This document shows positions 44,351-53,323 of a stretch of DNA of 64,000 nucleotides, in pieces (within the stretch, counting starts at the first letter, position 1; each line of letters begins with the position of its first letter). Origin of the DNA: an uncultured Hyphomicrobiales bacterium (lineage in GTDB: Bacteria > Pseudomonadota > Alphaproteobacteria > Rhizobiales > Rhizobiaceae). Location: NCBI GenBank assembly GCA_943908365.1, contig CALTTH010000012.1, forward strand, positions 10,032 through 74,031, given 5' to 3'. Below the pieces are notes generated by a model, which worked only from the letters and a program-made list of their open reading frames with translations, was not told the origin of the DNA and did not search any database. The position numbers and the translations under genes were made by a program.

Positions 44351-44977
44351 TCAGCTATGCGCGAAGATGTCGGTATCGTCCCAGCCCAGAAGATCGAGCT
44401 TTGCCCGTGTGGGCAGGAAGGCGAAGCAGGCGGTGGCGTGGTCGTAGCGGCCGTCACGGATCAGCCGGTAGGTGAGCTTGTCGCGAAGCGCATGCAGGTG
44501 AAGAACATCGGATGCGGCGTATTCCAGCTGCGCCGGGGAGAGCGTCTCGGCCGCCCAGTCGGAAGATTGCTGCGCCTTGGATATGTCGATCTCCAACATT
44601 TCTTTCAGATTGTCTTTCAGTCCGTGCCGGTCCGTATAGGTCCGGCAGAGCCTAGAGGCGATCTTGGTGCAGAAGACCGGCGTCGTCGTCACGCCGAAGG
44701 TGTGGAACAGAACGGCGATATCGAAGCGACCGTAATGGAAGATCTTCTCGCGGCTCGGATCCTCCAGCATGGCGACGAGGTTTGGCGCTTCCTTCTGTCC
44801 CGCGGCAATGCGTATGACGTCGGCCGTGCCGTCGCCGGGTGAAAGCTGTACGACACACAGCCTGTCGCGACGCGGTACCAAACCGAGCGTTTCCGTATCG
44901 ACGGCGACTGCGCCTGTATAGCGCGCGGCATCGCTCGCAGAAATATCGCCCTCATGATAGCGGATCTTGGCAGCCAT
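44351..44977 (-). CDS. Ribonuclease D-like 3'-5' exonuclease
   Basis: This 208-residue protein consists only of a DEDDy exonuclease domain, without the HRDC domains of E. coli RNase D. Catalytic residues are visible in AVDTETLGL (Asp, Glu), HYGRFDIAVL (Asp) and YAASDVLHL (Tyr and Asp, four apart). Such short forms are widespread in alphaproteobacteria and probably act on RNA 3' ends. It starts with GGAGTACC-type spacing before the ATG and lies about 220 bp from its neighbour on the left. Confidence 0.9.
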   Translation of the reverse strand: MAAKIRYHEGDISASDAARYTGAVAVDTETLGLVPRRDRLCVVQLSPGDGTADVIRIAAGQKEAPNLVAMLEDPSREKIFHYGRFDIAVLFHTFGVTTTPVFCTKIASRLCRTYTDRHGLKDNLKEMLEIDISKAQQSSDWAAETLSPAQLEYAASDVLHLHALRDKLTYRLIRDGRYDHATACFAFLPTRAKLDLLGWDDTDIFAHS

Positions 44978-45212
44978 TTGGTACTCCGTTTACGCGTCTT
45001 CCGGTTCCGGCTATAGCGCAAAGTGGCTGTGGGCGATACCGTTTTTGGCCTGGGATCGCGGCGCGGCGCTACTGGACGCGCAGAAGACGCTGATCTTTTT
45101 TGATAGTCGCATCGTGCCATTGCGAAAATCGATCTCGATTTTCGGGCCGTTCCTCCAGGCGCTCTTGCCTCGTCACGCGGTCGCGGTCTAGGTTGACATC
45201 AAATTCCTGCCA

Positions 45213-45803
45213 ATGACGAAAATTTCCATATCCATGACCAAGAAAATCTATCTCGCGGGACCTGAGGTCTTTCTCTCCAACGCGCGCGACATGCTGGATG
45301 CGAAGGCACAGCTTGCCCGAGACGCCGGCTTTACCCCACTGTCTCCCGGCGATCTTGAAATTCCGCCTGCCGACACAAAGACCGGCCACGGCTGCAATAT
45401 CAACGCGATCGACGAGCATATGATGCTTGAGGCGGACGCTGTCATTGCCAACCTGACGCCCTTCCGGGGAATTGCCGCCGATGTCGGTACGAGCTTCGAA
45501 CTCGGCTTCATGTGCGCTCTCGGCAAGCCGGTGTTCGCCTATACCAATATGGCGAAGAACCATTTTACTCGCATCCAAGATCACTATGCCGGCGATGTCT
45601 CGCTTAGCGATGATGGGCGTTACAGAGGACCCGACGGGCTTTCCGTCGAGAACTTCGACATGGTCGATAACCTCATGCTTCATGGCAGCATCCTGCGCCG
45701 GGGCGGGGCCATCATCGTTGGAGATGCGGCACCTGAGGAACTCTATACCGATCTGACGGCATTCAAAGAGTGCCTGAAGCTTGCTGCGGCAAAGCTTCTT
45801 TAA
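45213..45803 (+). CDS. Nucleoside 2-deoxyribosyltransferase-like protein
   Basis: A protein of about 190 residues of the nucleoside 2-deoxyribosyltransferase superfamily. It begins KKIYLAGPEVFLSNA, with the active-site region ADAVIANLTPFRGIAADVGTSFELG (candidate catalytic Glu). Members exchange or hydrolyse the base of deoxynucleosides or nucleotides in salvage. Two in-frame ATGs, 45213 and 45234, are possible and neither has a Shine-Dalgarno sequence. A TTGACA at 45193-45198 suggests a promoter so close that the message may be leaderless from 45234. Confidence 0.85.
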   Translation: MTKISISMTKKIYLAGPEVFLSNARDMLDAKAQLARDAGFTPLSPGDLEIPPADTKTGHGCNINAIDEHMMLEADAVIANLTPFRGIAADVGTSFELGFMCALGKPVFAYTNMAKNHFTRIQDHYAGDVSLSDDGRYRGPDGLSVENFDMVDNLMLHGSILRRGGAIIVGDAAPEELYTDLTAFKECLKLAAAKLL

Positions 45804-45829
45804 AAAGCACCATCAAGCGGAGAGCAGAT

Positions 45830-46582
45830 ATGACAGCCACGATTCTCATCACCGGAGCGACCTCTGGCTTCGGCCTTTCCACCGCGCGTCTCTTTGCAAG
45901 CCATGGCTGGAAGGTGATCGGCACTGGCCGTCGCGCCGAGCGTCTCCAAGACCTCAAAGATGAACTCGGATCGTCCTTCCACGGTCTGGCCTTCGACATC
46001 ACCGATCAGGAGGCGATGCGTTCAGCTTTCGCGGAATTGCCGCAAGAGTTTTCTGCAATCGACGTGCTGGTCAACAATGCCGGCCTGGCGCTTGGAACCG
46101 CACCTGCGCCGCAAGTGCCGCTTCAGGACTGGCACACCATGGTCAACACCAATATCACGGGACTGTTGAACATCACCCACCACTTGCTGCCGACACTGAT
46201 CGAGCGCCGTGGCATTGTCGTCAATCTATCTTCTGTGGCAGCGAGCTGGCCCTATGCCGGCGGCAATGTCTATGCCGGCACCAAGGCGTTCCTCCGCCAG
46301 TTTTCGCTTGGCCTACGATCGGATCTTCACGGCAAAGGCGTGCGCGTCACGTCTATCGAGCCCGGCATGTGCGAAACCGAGTTCACGCTGGTGCGCACCG
46401 GCGGCAACCAGCAGGCCTCCGACACGCTCTACAAAGGCGTCAACCCGATCCTGCCGGAGGATATCGCCAATACCATTCACTGGGTGGTGTCTCAGCCGAA
46501 GCATATCAATATCAACGCGATAGAGCTAATGCCCGTCAACCAATCCTTTGCAGGCTTCCAGGTCCATCGCGACGCACAGTGA
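45830..46582 (+). CDS. Short-chain dehydrogenase/reductase (YdfG-like)
   Basis: This 250-residue SDR has the dinucleotide motif TGATSGFG at about 8-15, the NNAG motif in VLVNNAGLALG and the catalytic Ser plus Y-x-x-x-K in LSSVAAS...VYAGTKAF. The C-terminal NINAIELMPVNQSFA is typical of YdfG-type NADP-dependent serine/3-hydroxy acid dehydrogenases. The ATG at 45830 has GGAG eight bases upstream and lies 26 bp after the deoxyribosyltransferase gene, so the two are probably cotranscribed. Confidence 0.9.
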   Translation: MTATILITGATSGFGLSTARLFASHGWKVIGTGRRAERLQDLKDELGSSFHGLAFDITDQEAMRSAFAELPQEFSAIDVLVNNAGLALGTAPAPQVPLQDWHTMVNTNITGLLNITHHLLPTLIERRGIVVNLSSVAASWPYAGGNVYAGTKAFLRQFSLGLRSDLHGKGVRVTSIEPGMCETEFTLVRTGGNQQASDTLYKGVNPILPEDIANTIHWVVSQPKHININAIELMPVNQSFAGFQVHRDAQ

Positions 46583-46681
46583 TCAAAAAAGCGTCACAAT
46601 TGATGCCGTTATGCAATTTATGCATTGCTGCCCTGCGACTGTCGCGCTTTTCAGCGCCGGGTAACGGGAGTATATATTGAT

Positions 46682-46804
46682 CATCGAAACGACGCACTCC
46701 TCCTCCCAGCGTCTTTCGATGTGGATTGGCGATACTCCTCCTCCCAATTGCCAATCAAGTTCAAAGCCTGCCGCACCTCCTCCCGCGGCAGGCTTTTTCT
46801 TTTC
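46682..46804 (+). ncRNA. alpha-r14/cuckoo-type small RNA with three CUCCUCCC loops
   Basis: Three consecutive stem-loops each display an anti-Shine-Dalgarno motif in the loop. SL1 pairs CATCGAAA-GACGC (46682-46695) with GCGTC-TTTCGATG, loop 46696-46708. SL2 pairs GATTGGC (46724) with GCCAATC (46756). SL3 pairs AAAGCCTGCCGC (46763) with GCGGCAGGCTTT and a T-run, forming the terminator. TATATT at 46673-46678 is a fitting -10. This layout matches the alpha-r14 (NfeR1-like) or cuckoo sRNA family of alphaproteobacteria, which base-pair with ribosome-binding sites to repress translation of many mRNAs. Family assignment is from structure and motif, not from a search. Confidence 0.87.
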
Positions 46805-46954
46805 TGGATACCTCTCCTACATTTTCTTCACCTTCGGCGGCCGGTCGCGATAGCTGTCTCGTAAGGAAGGTTGCCGCATCCTGCTTTCAGAAAACCGCGT
46901 CCGACCTTCGCGCAGATGCTGTAAGGCTTCCCCACCTCTTTTCCCGTCGATATG

Positions 46955-49612
46955 TCAATCGGCTGCGGTCTTCAGGCATCCATCGATAATGCCGCGGATT
47001 TCTGCGCGACAGGAGCCGCAATTGGTGCCGGCGCTGACGCAGGCGCCCACCGCCTCGACTGTGTGGCAGCCCTCGCGGATCGCGCTGGTGATCTGGTTGA
47101 TGCCGACATTGAAGCAGGAGCAGACGGTGGCACCCGGATCGGCTCGGCCGCCACCCGGCCTACCAGCGACGAGCGCGAACCGGTTGCGTAGATCCTCATG
47201 CCGCTCATTCAACTGAGCGACTGCCCAGTTTCGCGCAACCGCGACGGGCGCAGCAGCGATAAACAGCGCCGCCAACAGCTTATCTTCGTCAAAAAAGGCA
47301 AGCCGGATGTCACCGGTTCGATTGTCGGCATAGCCGAGCGGTTCGATGCGGGCGTCGATCCCGAAGATTTCTCTGCTCCAAGATATCCAGTCTTCCGGCA
47401 GAGTGTCGAAGGCAAGCTCCAGACGATAGCCGCCGTCGGCCTTGGCGAGAGCCCAATAGGCGCAGTCGGGCTTTTGCGGAGCCTTGGCAGTCACAGCAAA
47501 GGCATAGGCCTTTGCTTGAAAGCGGCGCGCCGCAACGGCGACATTCTTCGATGCCGGCTGTCCGGAGAAGGGATCGGTGGTGGGGGGCACCAGCCTGTCG
47601 ATCCGGGCATTGGCGGCGAACTGATCGTTCCAGTGCATCGGCACGAAGAGGCTGCCGCGTGCCTGCCTGTCGGTCACCAGCGCGCGCAAGATCACCGTGC
47701 CGAGAGGGCTTTCCACCTCCACCAGATCGGCGCTTGCAATCCCGGCCTCCGCGGCATCACGGGGATGAAGCTCGACGAAAGGTTCGGCCAGATGCGAGGA
47801 CAGCCGGGCGCTTTTGCCCGTGCGGGTCATGGTATGCCACTGATCGCGGATGCGGCCTGTATTGAGCGTCAGGGGATAGCCTGCGCTCGTGCGGTTCGTC
47901 TGCGGCAGCGAGGTGGAGATGAAACGCGCCTTTCTGTCCGTATGGAAGAATTTCCCATCGGCAAAGAAGCGCGTCGTCTGGCGGGTCTCTCCCAAGGGCT
48001 GTGGCCAGTTGAAGGGTGCCAGATCGTCATAGGTCGGTTGCCCGACCTCGGCAAAGGCGCCGATATCGAAATCACGGCTGCCATTATTCTCGAAAGCCGA
48101 GAGGCTGGCATGTTCGGCGAAAATCTCCGTGGGATTGGCATAGGTGAACGCATTGGCGTAGCCCATGCGCTTGCCGACTTCGGCAAATTGCCACCAGTCG
48201 GGTTTAGCCTCACCTGGCGCTGGAAGGTAGCCGCGCTGGCGCGAGATGCGCCGTTCCGAATTGGTGACGGTGCCGTCCTTCTCGCCCCAGCCGAGTGATG
48301 GCAGCAGCAAGTGCGCATGGCGTGCCGTATCGGTCGTCGCCATGATGTCGGAGACGACGACGAACGGACATTGCTTCAGCGCCACTTCCACGGCCCCAGC
48401 ATCGGGCATGGAGACTGCCGGATTGGTCGCCATGATCCAGAGCGCATTGATGTGACCATCGGCCACCGCCTGGAAAAGATCGACGGCTTTGAGGCCGGGC
48501 TTACTCGCAATCGTCGGCGCTTTCCAGAAGCGCTGCACCCGGTCGCGGTCATCGGCGCTTTCGATGGCCATATGGGCGGCGAGCATGTTGGCAAGACCAC
48601 CCACCTCGCGCCCGCCCATGGCATTGGGCTGACCCGTCAGCGAAAACGGACCTGTGCCCGGCTTGCCGATGCGGCCCGTCGCCAGATGGCAGTTGATAAT
48701 GGCATTGACCTTATCCGTGCCGCTGGACGACTGGTTGACGCCCTGGCTGTAGCAGGTGACGACGTTATCGGTGCGCTCGAAAAGGTCATAGAAGCGGATA
48801 AGCTCGGGGAGGCTGAGACCCGTCGCCTCGACCAAGCTGGCCAGGCCGATGTCCGAGGCGGTTCGGACGGCCTCGTCGAAACCCTGCGTGTGGCTTTCGA
48901 TATAGGTCTTGTCGAGCGTCGCTCCCTTGGCGAGATGCGCCAAGAGGCCGGTAAACAGCGCCACATCGCCATCAGGCTTGATGGCAAGATGCATATCGGC
49001 AATGTCGCAGGTCATGGTGCGGCGTGGGTCGATCACTACTACCTTCATTTGGGGCCGTTGGGCTTTCGCCGCTGCAAGGCGCTGATAGATGACCGGGTGG
49101 CACCAGGCGAGATTGGAGCCGGTCAGGATGACGAGATCGGCGAGAAACAGATCCTCATAAACACCGGGAACCGTGTCCGAGCCGAAGGCGCGGCGATGGC
49201 CTGCGACGGAGGACGACATGCAAAGTCGCGAATTGGTGTCGATATTGGCCGAGCCAATGAAGCCCTTCATCAGCTTGTTGGCGAGATAGTAGTCCTCCGT
49301 CAACAATTGCCCGGAGACATAGAAGGCGACCGAATCCGGTCCGTGTGTCGCGATCGCTTCGGCAAATTTCGAGGCCACGAGATCAAGCGCCTCATCCCAA
49401 TTCACTCGTTCACCCCCGACGTGCGGGTAAAGCAGCCGGTCGTCGAGATCGAGCGTTTCGCCAAGCGCCGATCCTTTGGAGCAGAGCCGGCCGTAATTGG
49501 CCGGATGATCCGGATCGCCCTTCACCGAAACGCCACCGTCGTCATCGACCTTCGCGATGACGCCGCAGCCGACGCCGCAATAGGGACAGGTGGTCTTGAC
49601 CTCTTGTGCCAT
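46955..49612 (-). CDS. nasA: Assimilatory nitrate reductase, catalytic subunit
   Basis: Cytoplasmic molybdenum enzyme reducing nitrate to nitrite. The 885-residue protein begins with a 4Fe-4S site (CPYCGVGCGV...RLCSKG, about 9-50). The bis-MGD molybdopterin oxidoreductase domain follows (NIDTNSRLCMSSSVAGH with the likely Mo-ligand Cys region; RIRDQWHTMTRTGKSARL near the dinucleotide-binding domain). A C-terminal BFD-like 2Fe-2S domain (VCSCFNVGINQI...GTNCGSCRAEI) is typical of proteobacterial NasA/NasC forms. It begins 2 bp after the nirD stop and is the last gene of the nitrate operon. Confidence 0.96.
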   Translation of the reverse strand: MAQEVKTTCPYCGVGCGVIAKVDDDGGVSVKGDPDHPANYGRLCSKGSALGETLDLDDRLLYPHVGGERVNWDEALDLVASKFAEAIATHGPDSVAFYVSGQLLTEDYYLANKLMKGFIGSANIDTNSRLCMSSSVAGHRRAFGSDTVPGVYEDLFLADLVILTGSNLAWCHPVIYQRLAAAKAQRPQMKVVVIDPRRTMTCDIADMHLAIKPDGDVALFTGLLAHLAKGATLDKTYIESHTQGFDEAVRTASDIGLASLVEATGLSLPELIRFYDLFERTDNVVTCYSQGVNQSSSGTDKVNAIINCHLATGRIGKPGTGPFSLTGQPNAMGGREVGGLANMLAAHMAIESADDRDRVQRFWKAPTIASKPGLKAVDLFQAVADGHINALWIMATNPAVSMPDAGAVEVALKQCPFVVVSDIMATTDTARHAHLLLPSLGWGEKDGTVTNSERRISRQRGYLPAPGEAKPDWWQFAEVGKRMGYANAFTYANPTEIFAEHASLSAFENNGSRDFDIGAFAEVGQPTYDDLAPFNWPQPLGETRQTTRFFADGKFFHTDRKARFISTSLPQTNRTSAGYPLTLNTGRIRDQWHTMTRTGKSARLSSHLAEPFVELHPRDAAEAGIASADLVEVESPLGTVILRALVTDRQARGSLFVPMHWNDQFAANARIDRLVPPTTDPFSGQPASKNVAVAARRFQAKAYAFAVTAKAPQKPDCAYWALAKADGGYRLELAFDTLPEDWISWSREIFGIDARIEPLGYADNRTGDIRLAFFDEDKLLAALFIAAAPVAVARNWAVAQLNERHEDLRNRFALVAGRPGGGRADPGATVCSCFNVGINQITSAIREGCHTVEAVGACVSAGTNCGSCRAEIRGIIDGCLKTAAD

Positions 49613-49614
49613 GC

Positions 49615-49953
49615 TTACTCCGCAGCGATCATCATGCTTTCAAGAGCAACAGACAGGTTGCCATCGATGTTGCGCACGGGGATGGTGCGCACCGCACCTT
49701 CGTCGGCGCCTTCGGCCTTGCCGGTTTCCAGCGAAATGACCCAGTTGTGCAAAGGGCAGGTCACCGATGCGCCGTGAACGATGCCTTGAGAGAGCGGCCC
49801 GCCCTTGTGAGGGCAGTGATCTTCGATGGCATAGACGTCGTTATCGGCTGTGCGGAACACCGCAATCTTGCCCATCGGCGTCTTTACGCAGCGCGCGCCG
49901 CGCAGTGGAATGTCAGAGATAGTGCCGATTTCGACCCAGTTCATCGTCGTCAT
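49615..49953 (-). CDS. nirD: Nitrite reductase small subunit, Rieske type
   Basis: This 112-residue partner of NirB has a Rieske-like fold. Both cluster motifs are complete, CPHKGGPL and CPLHNW, so it probably binds a 2Fe-2S centre, unlike the E. coli NirD, which has lost the ligands. It lies between nirB (94 bp upstream) and nasA (2 bp downstream) in the leftward operon. Confidence 0.93.
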   Translation of the reverse strand: MTTMNWVEIGTISDIPLRGARCVKTPMGKIAVFRTADNDVYAIEDHCPHKGGPLSQGIVHGASVTCPLHNWVISLETGKAEGADEGAVRTIPVRNIDGNLSVALESMMIAAE

Positions 49954-50047
49954 CCTGTGTCCGGTTGGAGGTTTTGGGATGGGGCGACATCTCCTCCATG
50001 TCGCCGCACCACCCCAGCGCTATGCACCATGGCGTTCAAAGCCACGG

Positions 50048-52507
50048 TCACTCTGCGGCTTGATTGAAGCCGATGGTCGCCATCGGCTTGAACTCGTGCT
50101 TGTGTTCGCCCGAAACACGCTCCGACCAGGGATCGACCTGGGCGAATTTCTGGCTGAAGACAAAGCGCTCGTAGAAGCCCTTGCGCTTGTCGGCATCGTC
50201 CATGATCTGGCGGCGGATTTCGTCATAGCCGATGCGCTTTGCCCACTTGTAGATACGCTCAAGATAGCGGGCCTGCTCGCGGTACATCTGCGTCAGCGCC
50301 ACGATATGCTCCAGCGCCTCATCCGCGGTCTTCACCAGACCGAGAATTTCGGTTCCCTTGATGTCGAGGCCCGCAGCCCCGGCAAAGTGGATTTCGAAGC
50401 CGGAATCCACGCAGATGACCCCGATATCCTTGCAAGTCGCCTCGGCGCAGTTACGCGGACAGCCGGAAACGGCAAGCTTCAGCTTGGCCGGTGTCCACGA
50501 GCCCCACATGAACTTTTCGATGCGAATGCCAAGCCCGGTGGAATCCTGCGTGCCGAAACGGCACCATTGTTCGCCCACACAGGTTTTGACGGTGCGCAGG
50601 CCCTTGGCATAGGCCTGGCCGGAGATGAAGCCAGCCTTGCCAAGATCGGCCCAGACGGCGGGCAGGTCTTCCTTCTCGATGCCGAGAAGATCGATACGCT
50701 GACCCCCTGTCACCTTCACCAGCGGAATTTCGAACTTGTCGACGACATCGGCGATGGCGCGCAACTCACCTGCATTGGTCACGCCGCCCCACATGCGCGG
50801 AACGACGGAATAGGTGCCATCCTTCTGGATGTTGGCGTGAACGCGCTCATTGATGAAGCGGGACTGATAGTCATCCGCATATTCATCCGGCCAGTCGCAG
50901 ACGAGGTAATAGTTCAGCGCCGGACGGCATTTGGCGCAGCCGCAGGAGGTCTTCCATTCCAGTTCCTGCATGACGGCGGGAATCGTCTTCAGCCCCTTGG
51001 CCTTGATCAGACGGCGCACATCGTCATGGCCGAGATCGGTGCATTTGCACATGGGCTGGACGGCGGCAGGGTTGTAACTGTCTCCAAGCGTCAGCGTCAT
51101 CAATTGCTCGACGAGCCCTGTGCAGTTGCCACAGGAGGCCGAGGCCTTGGTGTGAGCGCGCACATCGTCAAGCGAGGTCAGGCCCTTTCCGGTAATGGTG
51201 GAGGTGATTTTTCCCTTGCAAACGCCGTTGCAGCCGCAGATTTCCGCATCATCCGGCAAGGCTGCAACGGCCGCCATAGGGTCCAGAGGGGAGCCCCCCT
51301 GATAGGCTTGGCCAAAAATCAGCGTTTCGCGCATCTCGGCAATATCGGTGCCCTTCTTCATCAGGTCGAAGAACCAGGAGCCGTCCGAAGTCTCGCCATA
51401 GAGAACCGCGCCGATAATGCGATTGTCCTTGAGGATCAGGCGTTTATAGACGCCCGCCGTCGCATCGCGCAGCACGATTTCTTCGCGGTCATCGCCCTCG
51501 GCAAAATCGCCTGCGGAGAAAAGGTTGATGCCGGTGACCTTGAGTTTCGTGTTGGTGACGGAGCCATGATACTCCGAATGACCGCCGATCAGCCGATCGG
51601 CCAGCACCTTGGCGCTTTCGTAAAGCGGCGCGACGAGACCGTAGCAGATGCCGCGATGCTCGGCGCATTCGCCGAGCGCGTAGATCGAGGCGTCGGACGT
51701 CATCATGCCATCATCGACGACGATACCGCGATTGACGGCAAGGCCCGCTTCCTTGGCAAGGCCGGAGGCCGGACGAATGCCGACGGCCATGACCACCATG
51801 GTACCTTCGATGATGCGACCGTCCTCCAGCTCGATACCCTCGACCTTGTCTTCGCCGAGAATGCGCTTGGTATTGGCCTTGGTGATGATGTCGATGCCAC
51901 GTTCGGTCAGCGCCTTTTCCAGAAGATAGGCGGCTGCCGGATCGAGCTGGCGCTCCATGATGGTTGGCATCAGATGAATGACGGTGACATCCATGCCCTG
52001 GCGCTTCAGGCCATAGGCTGCTTCGAGGCCCAGAAGACCAGCGCCGATGACGATGGCACGGCCCTTGCCGCCGGCGATCTCCAGCATCTTCGTTACGTCA
52101 TCGAGATCACGATAGGCAAGAACGCCTGACAACTGGTGGCCGGGAACAGGAATGATGAAGGGTGAGGAGCCGGTAGCGATCACCAGCTTGTCGTATGATG
52201 CGGTAATGCCGTTTTCGCTGGTGACGGTTTTGCGCTCACGGTCGATATGGCTGACCTTCGCGCCCTTGTACAGGGTCACGCCATGGGCTGCATACCAGTC
52301 GTCATTGTGAATGACGATGTCTTCATAAGCCTTCTCACCGGAGAGAACCGGCGAGAGCATGATGCGGTCGTAATTGACGCGCGGCTCGGCGTTGAAGATC
52401 GTGACGTCGAAGACACCGGGGGCGGTCTCGAAGAGGTTTTCCAGCATGCGGCCCGGCGCCATGCCGTTGCCGATGATGACGAGTTTCTGGGGCTTTGTTT
52501 CGGACAT
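50048..52507 (-). CDS. nirB: NAD(P)H nitrite reductase large subunit
   Basis: This 819-residue cytoplasmic enzyme reduces nitrite to ammonium with NAD(P)H. The N-terminal FAD/NAD-binding oxidoreductase half contains VIIGNGMAPGRMLE and AIVIGAGLLGLEAAYGLKRQG. A central BFD-like 2Fe-2S region (CGCNGVCKGKI...SCGNCTGLV) follows. The C-terminal siroheme/4Fe-4S reductase part has TCVGEQWCRFGTQDS and SGCPRNCAEATC. It begins 6 bp after the nrtD stop. Its two electron-transfer modules are intact. Confidence 0.96.
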   Translation of the reverse strand: MSETKPQKLVIIGNGMAPGRMLENLFETAPGVFDVTIFNAEPRVNYDRIMLSPVLSGEKAYEDIVIHNDDWYAAHGVTLYKGAKVSHIDRERKTVTSENGITASYDKLVIATGSSPFIIPVPGHQLSGVLAYRDLDDVTKMLEIAGGKGRAIVIGAGLLGLEAAYGLKRQGMDVTVIHLMPTIMERQLDPAAAYLLEKALTERGIDIITKANTKRILGEDKVEGIELEDGRIIEGTMVVMAVGIRPASGLAKEAGLAVNRGIVVDDGMMTSDASIYALGECAEHRGICYGLVAPLYESAKVLADRLIGGHSEYHGSVTNTKLKVTGINLFSAGDFAEGDDREEIVLRDATAGVYKRLILKDNRIIGAVLYGETSDGSWFFDLMKKGTDIAEMRETLIFGQAYQGGSPLDPMAAVAALPDDAEICGCNGVCKGKITSTITGKGLTSLDDVRAHTKASASCGNCTGLVEQLMTLTLGDSYNPAAVQPMCKCTDLGHDDVRRLIKAKGLKTIPAVMQELEWKTSCGCAKCRPALNYYLVCDWPDEYADDYQSRFINERVHANIQKDGTYSVVPRMWGGVTNAGELRAIADVVDKFEIPLVKVTGGQRIDLLGIEKEDLPAVWADLGKAGFISGQAYAKGLRTVKTCVGEQWCRFGTQDSTGLGIRIEKFMWGSWTPAKLKLAVSGCPRNCAEATCKDIGVICVDSGFEIHFAGAAGLDIKGTEILGLVKTADEALEHIVALTQMYREQARYLERIYKWAKRIGYDEIRRQIMDDADKRKGFYERFVFSQKFAQVDPWSERVSGEHKHEFKPMATIGFNQAAE

Positions 52508-52513
52508 GGGGTC

Positions 52514-53311
52514 TTACTCCGCTGCTTCGACGAAGCGGTGACGTTCGTAGAGGAACTTCAGCACAGCTTCGCGGCATTTGAGATAGGTTCGGTCGGATGC
52601 AAGCTCGATGCGATTGCGCGGTCGCTCCAGCGGCACATCGAGGATTTCGCCGATATGAGCGGCCGGGCCGTTGGTCATCATCACGATGCGGTCGGAAAGC
52701 AGAACGGCCTCATCCACGTCGTGGGTGATCATGATCATGGTGTTGCCAAGCCGCGCATGGATTTCCATCACCGCATCCTGCAGATGGGCGCGGGTCAGCG
52801 CATCGAGCGCGCCGAAAGGCTCGTCCAACAGCAGGATTTTTGGTTCCATCGCCAAGGCCCGGGCGATACCGACGCGCTGCTTCATGCCGCCGGAAATCTC
52901 GGATGGCTTCTTGTCCTTGGCATGGGCCATCTGCACGAGATCAAGATTGCGCATGACCCAATCATGGCGCTCCGCCTTGGACTTGGTGTAGCGGAAGACT
53001 TTCTCGACGCCGAGATTGACGTTTTCGTAGACGGTGAGCCATGGCAGCAGGCTGTGGTTCTGGAAAACGACCGCGCGCTCCGGGCCCGGCTCGTTGACCT
53101 CGCGGTTTTCCAACAGCACCACGCCGGAAGATACCTTGGTGAGGCCGGCAATCAGGTTGAGCATGGTTGACTTGCCGCAGCCGGAATGGCCGATGACGGA
53201 GACGAACTCGCCCTTGTCGATGGTGAGGTTGATGCCCTTCAGCACCTCGGCGCGACTGCCGCCCTTGTCGAAATATTTGTCGATATGATCGAGCTTCAAA
53301 TAGGCGTTCAT
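52514..53311 (-). CDS. nrtD: Nitrate ABC transporter ATPase
   Basis: A 265-residue ABC ATPase of the nitrate/taurine type with Walker A GHSGCGKST, Q-loop QNHSLLPWL, signature ISGGMKQR, Walker B ILLLDEPFGALD and switch His in MITHD. It lacks the fused NrtA-like domain of cyanobacterial NrtC. It energises NrtB, whose gene ends 12 bp upstream. The LLPWLTVYENV segment is characteristic of nitrate and sulfonate importers. Confidence 0.93.
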   Translation of the reverse strand: MNAYLKLDHIDKYFDKGGSRAEVLKGINLTIDKGEFVSVIGHSGCGKSTMLNLIAGLTKVSSGVVLLENREVNEPGPERAVVFQNHSLLPWLTVYENVNLGVEKVFRYTKSKAERHDWVMRNLDLVQMAHAKDKKPSEISGGMKQRVGIARALAMEPKILLLDEPFGALDALTRAHLQDAVMEIHARLGNTMIMITHDVDEAVLLSDRIVMMTNGPAAHIGEILDVPLERPRNRIELASDRTYLKCREAVLKFLYERHRFVEAAE

Positions 53312-53323
53312 GAAGAAATCCTC

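Noticed and set aside
47198..52129. Very long plus-strand open frames opposite nasA and nirB (up to 759 codons)
   Set aside because: They mirror the codon structure of nasA, nirB and their neighbours and encode no recognisable protein.
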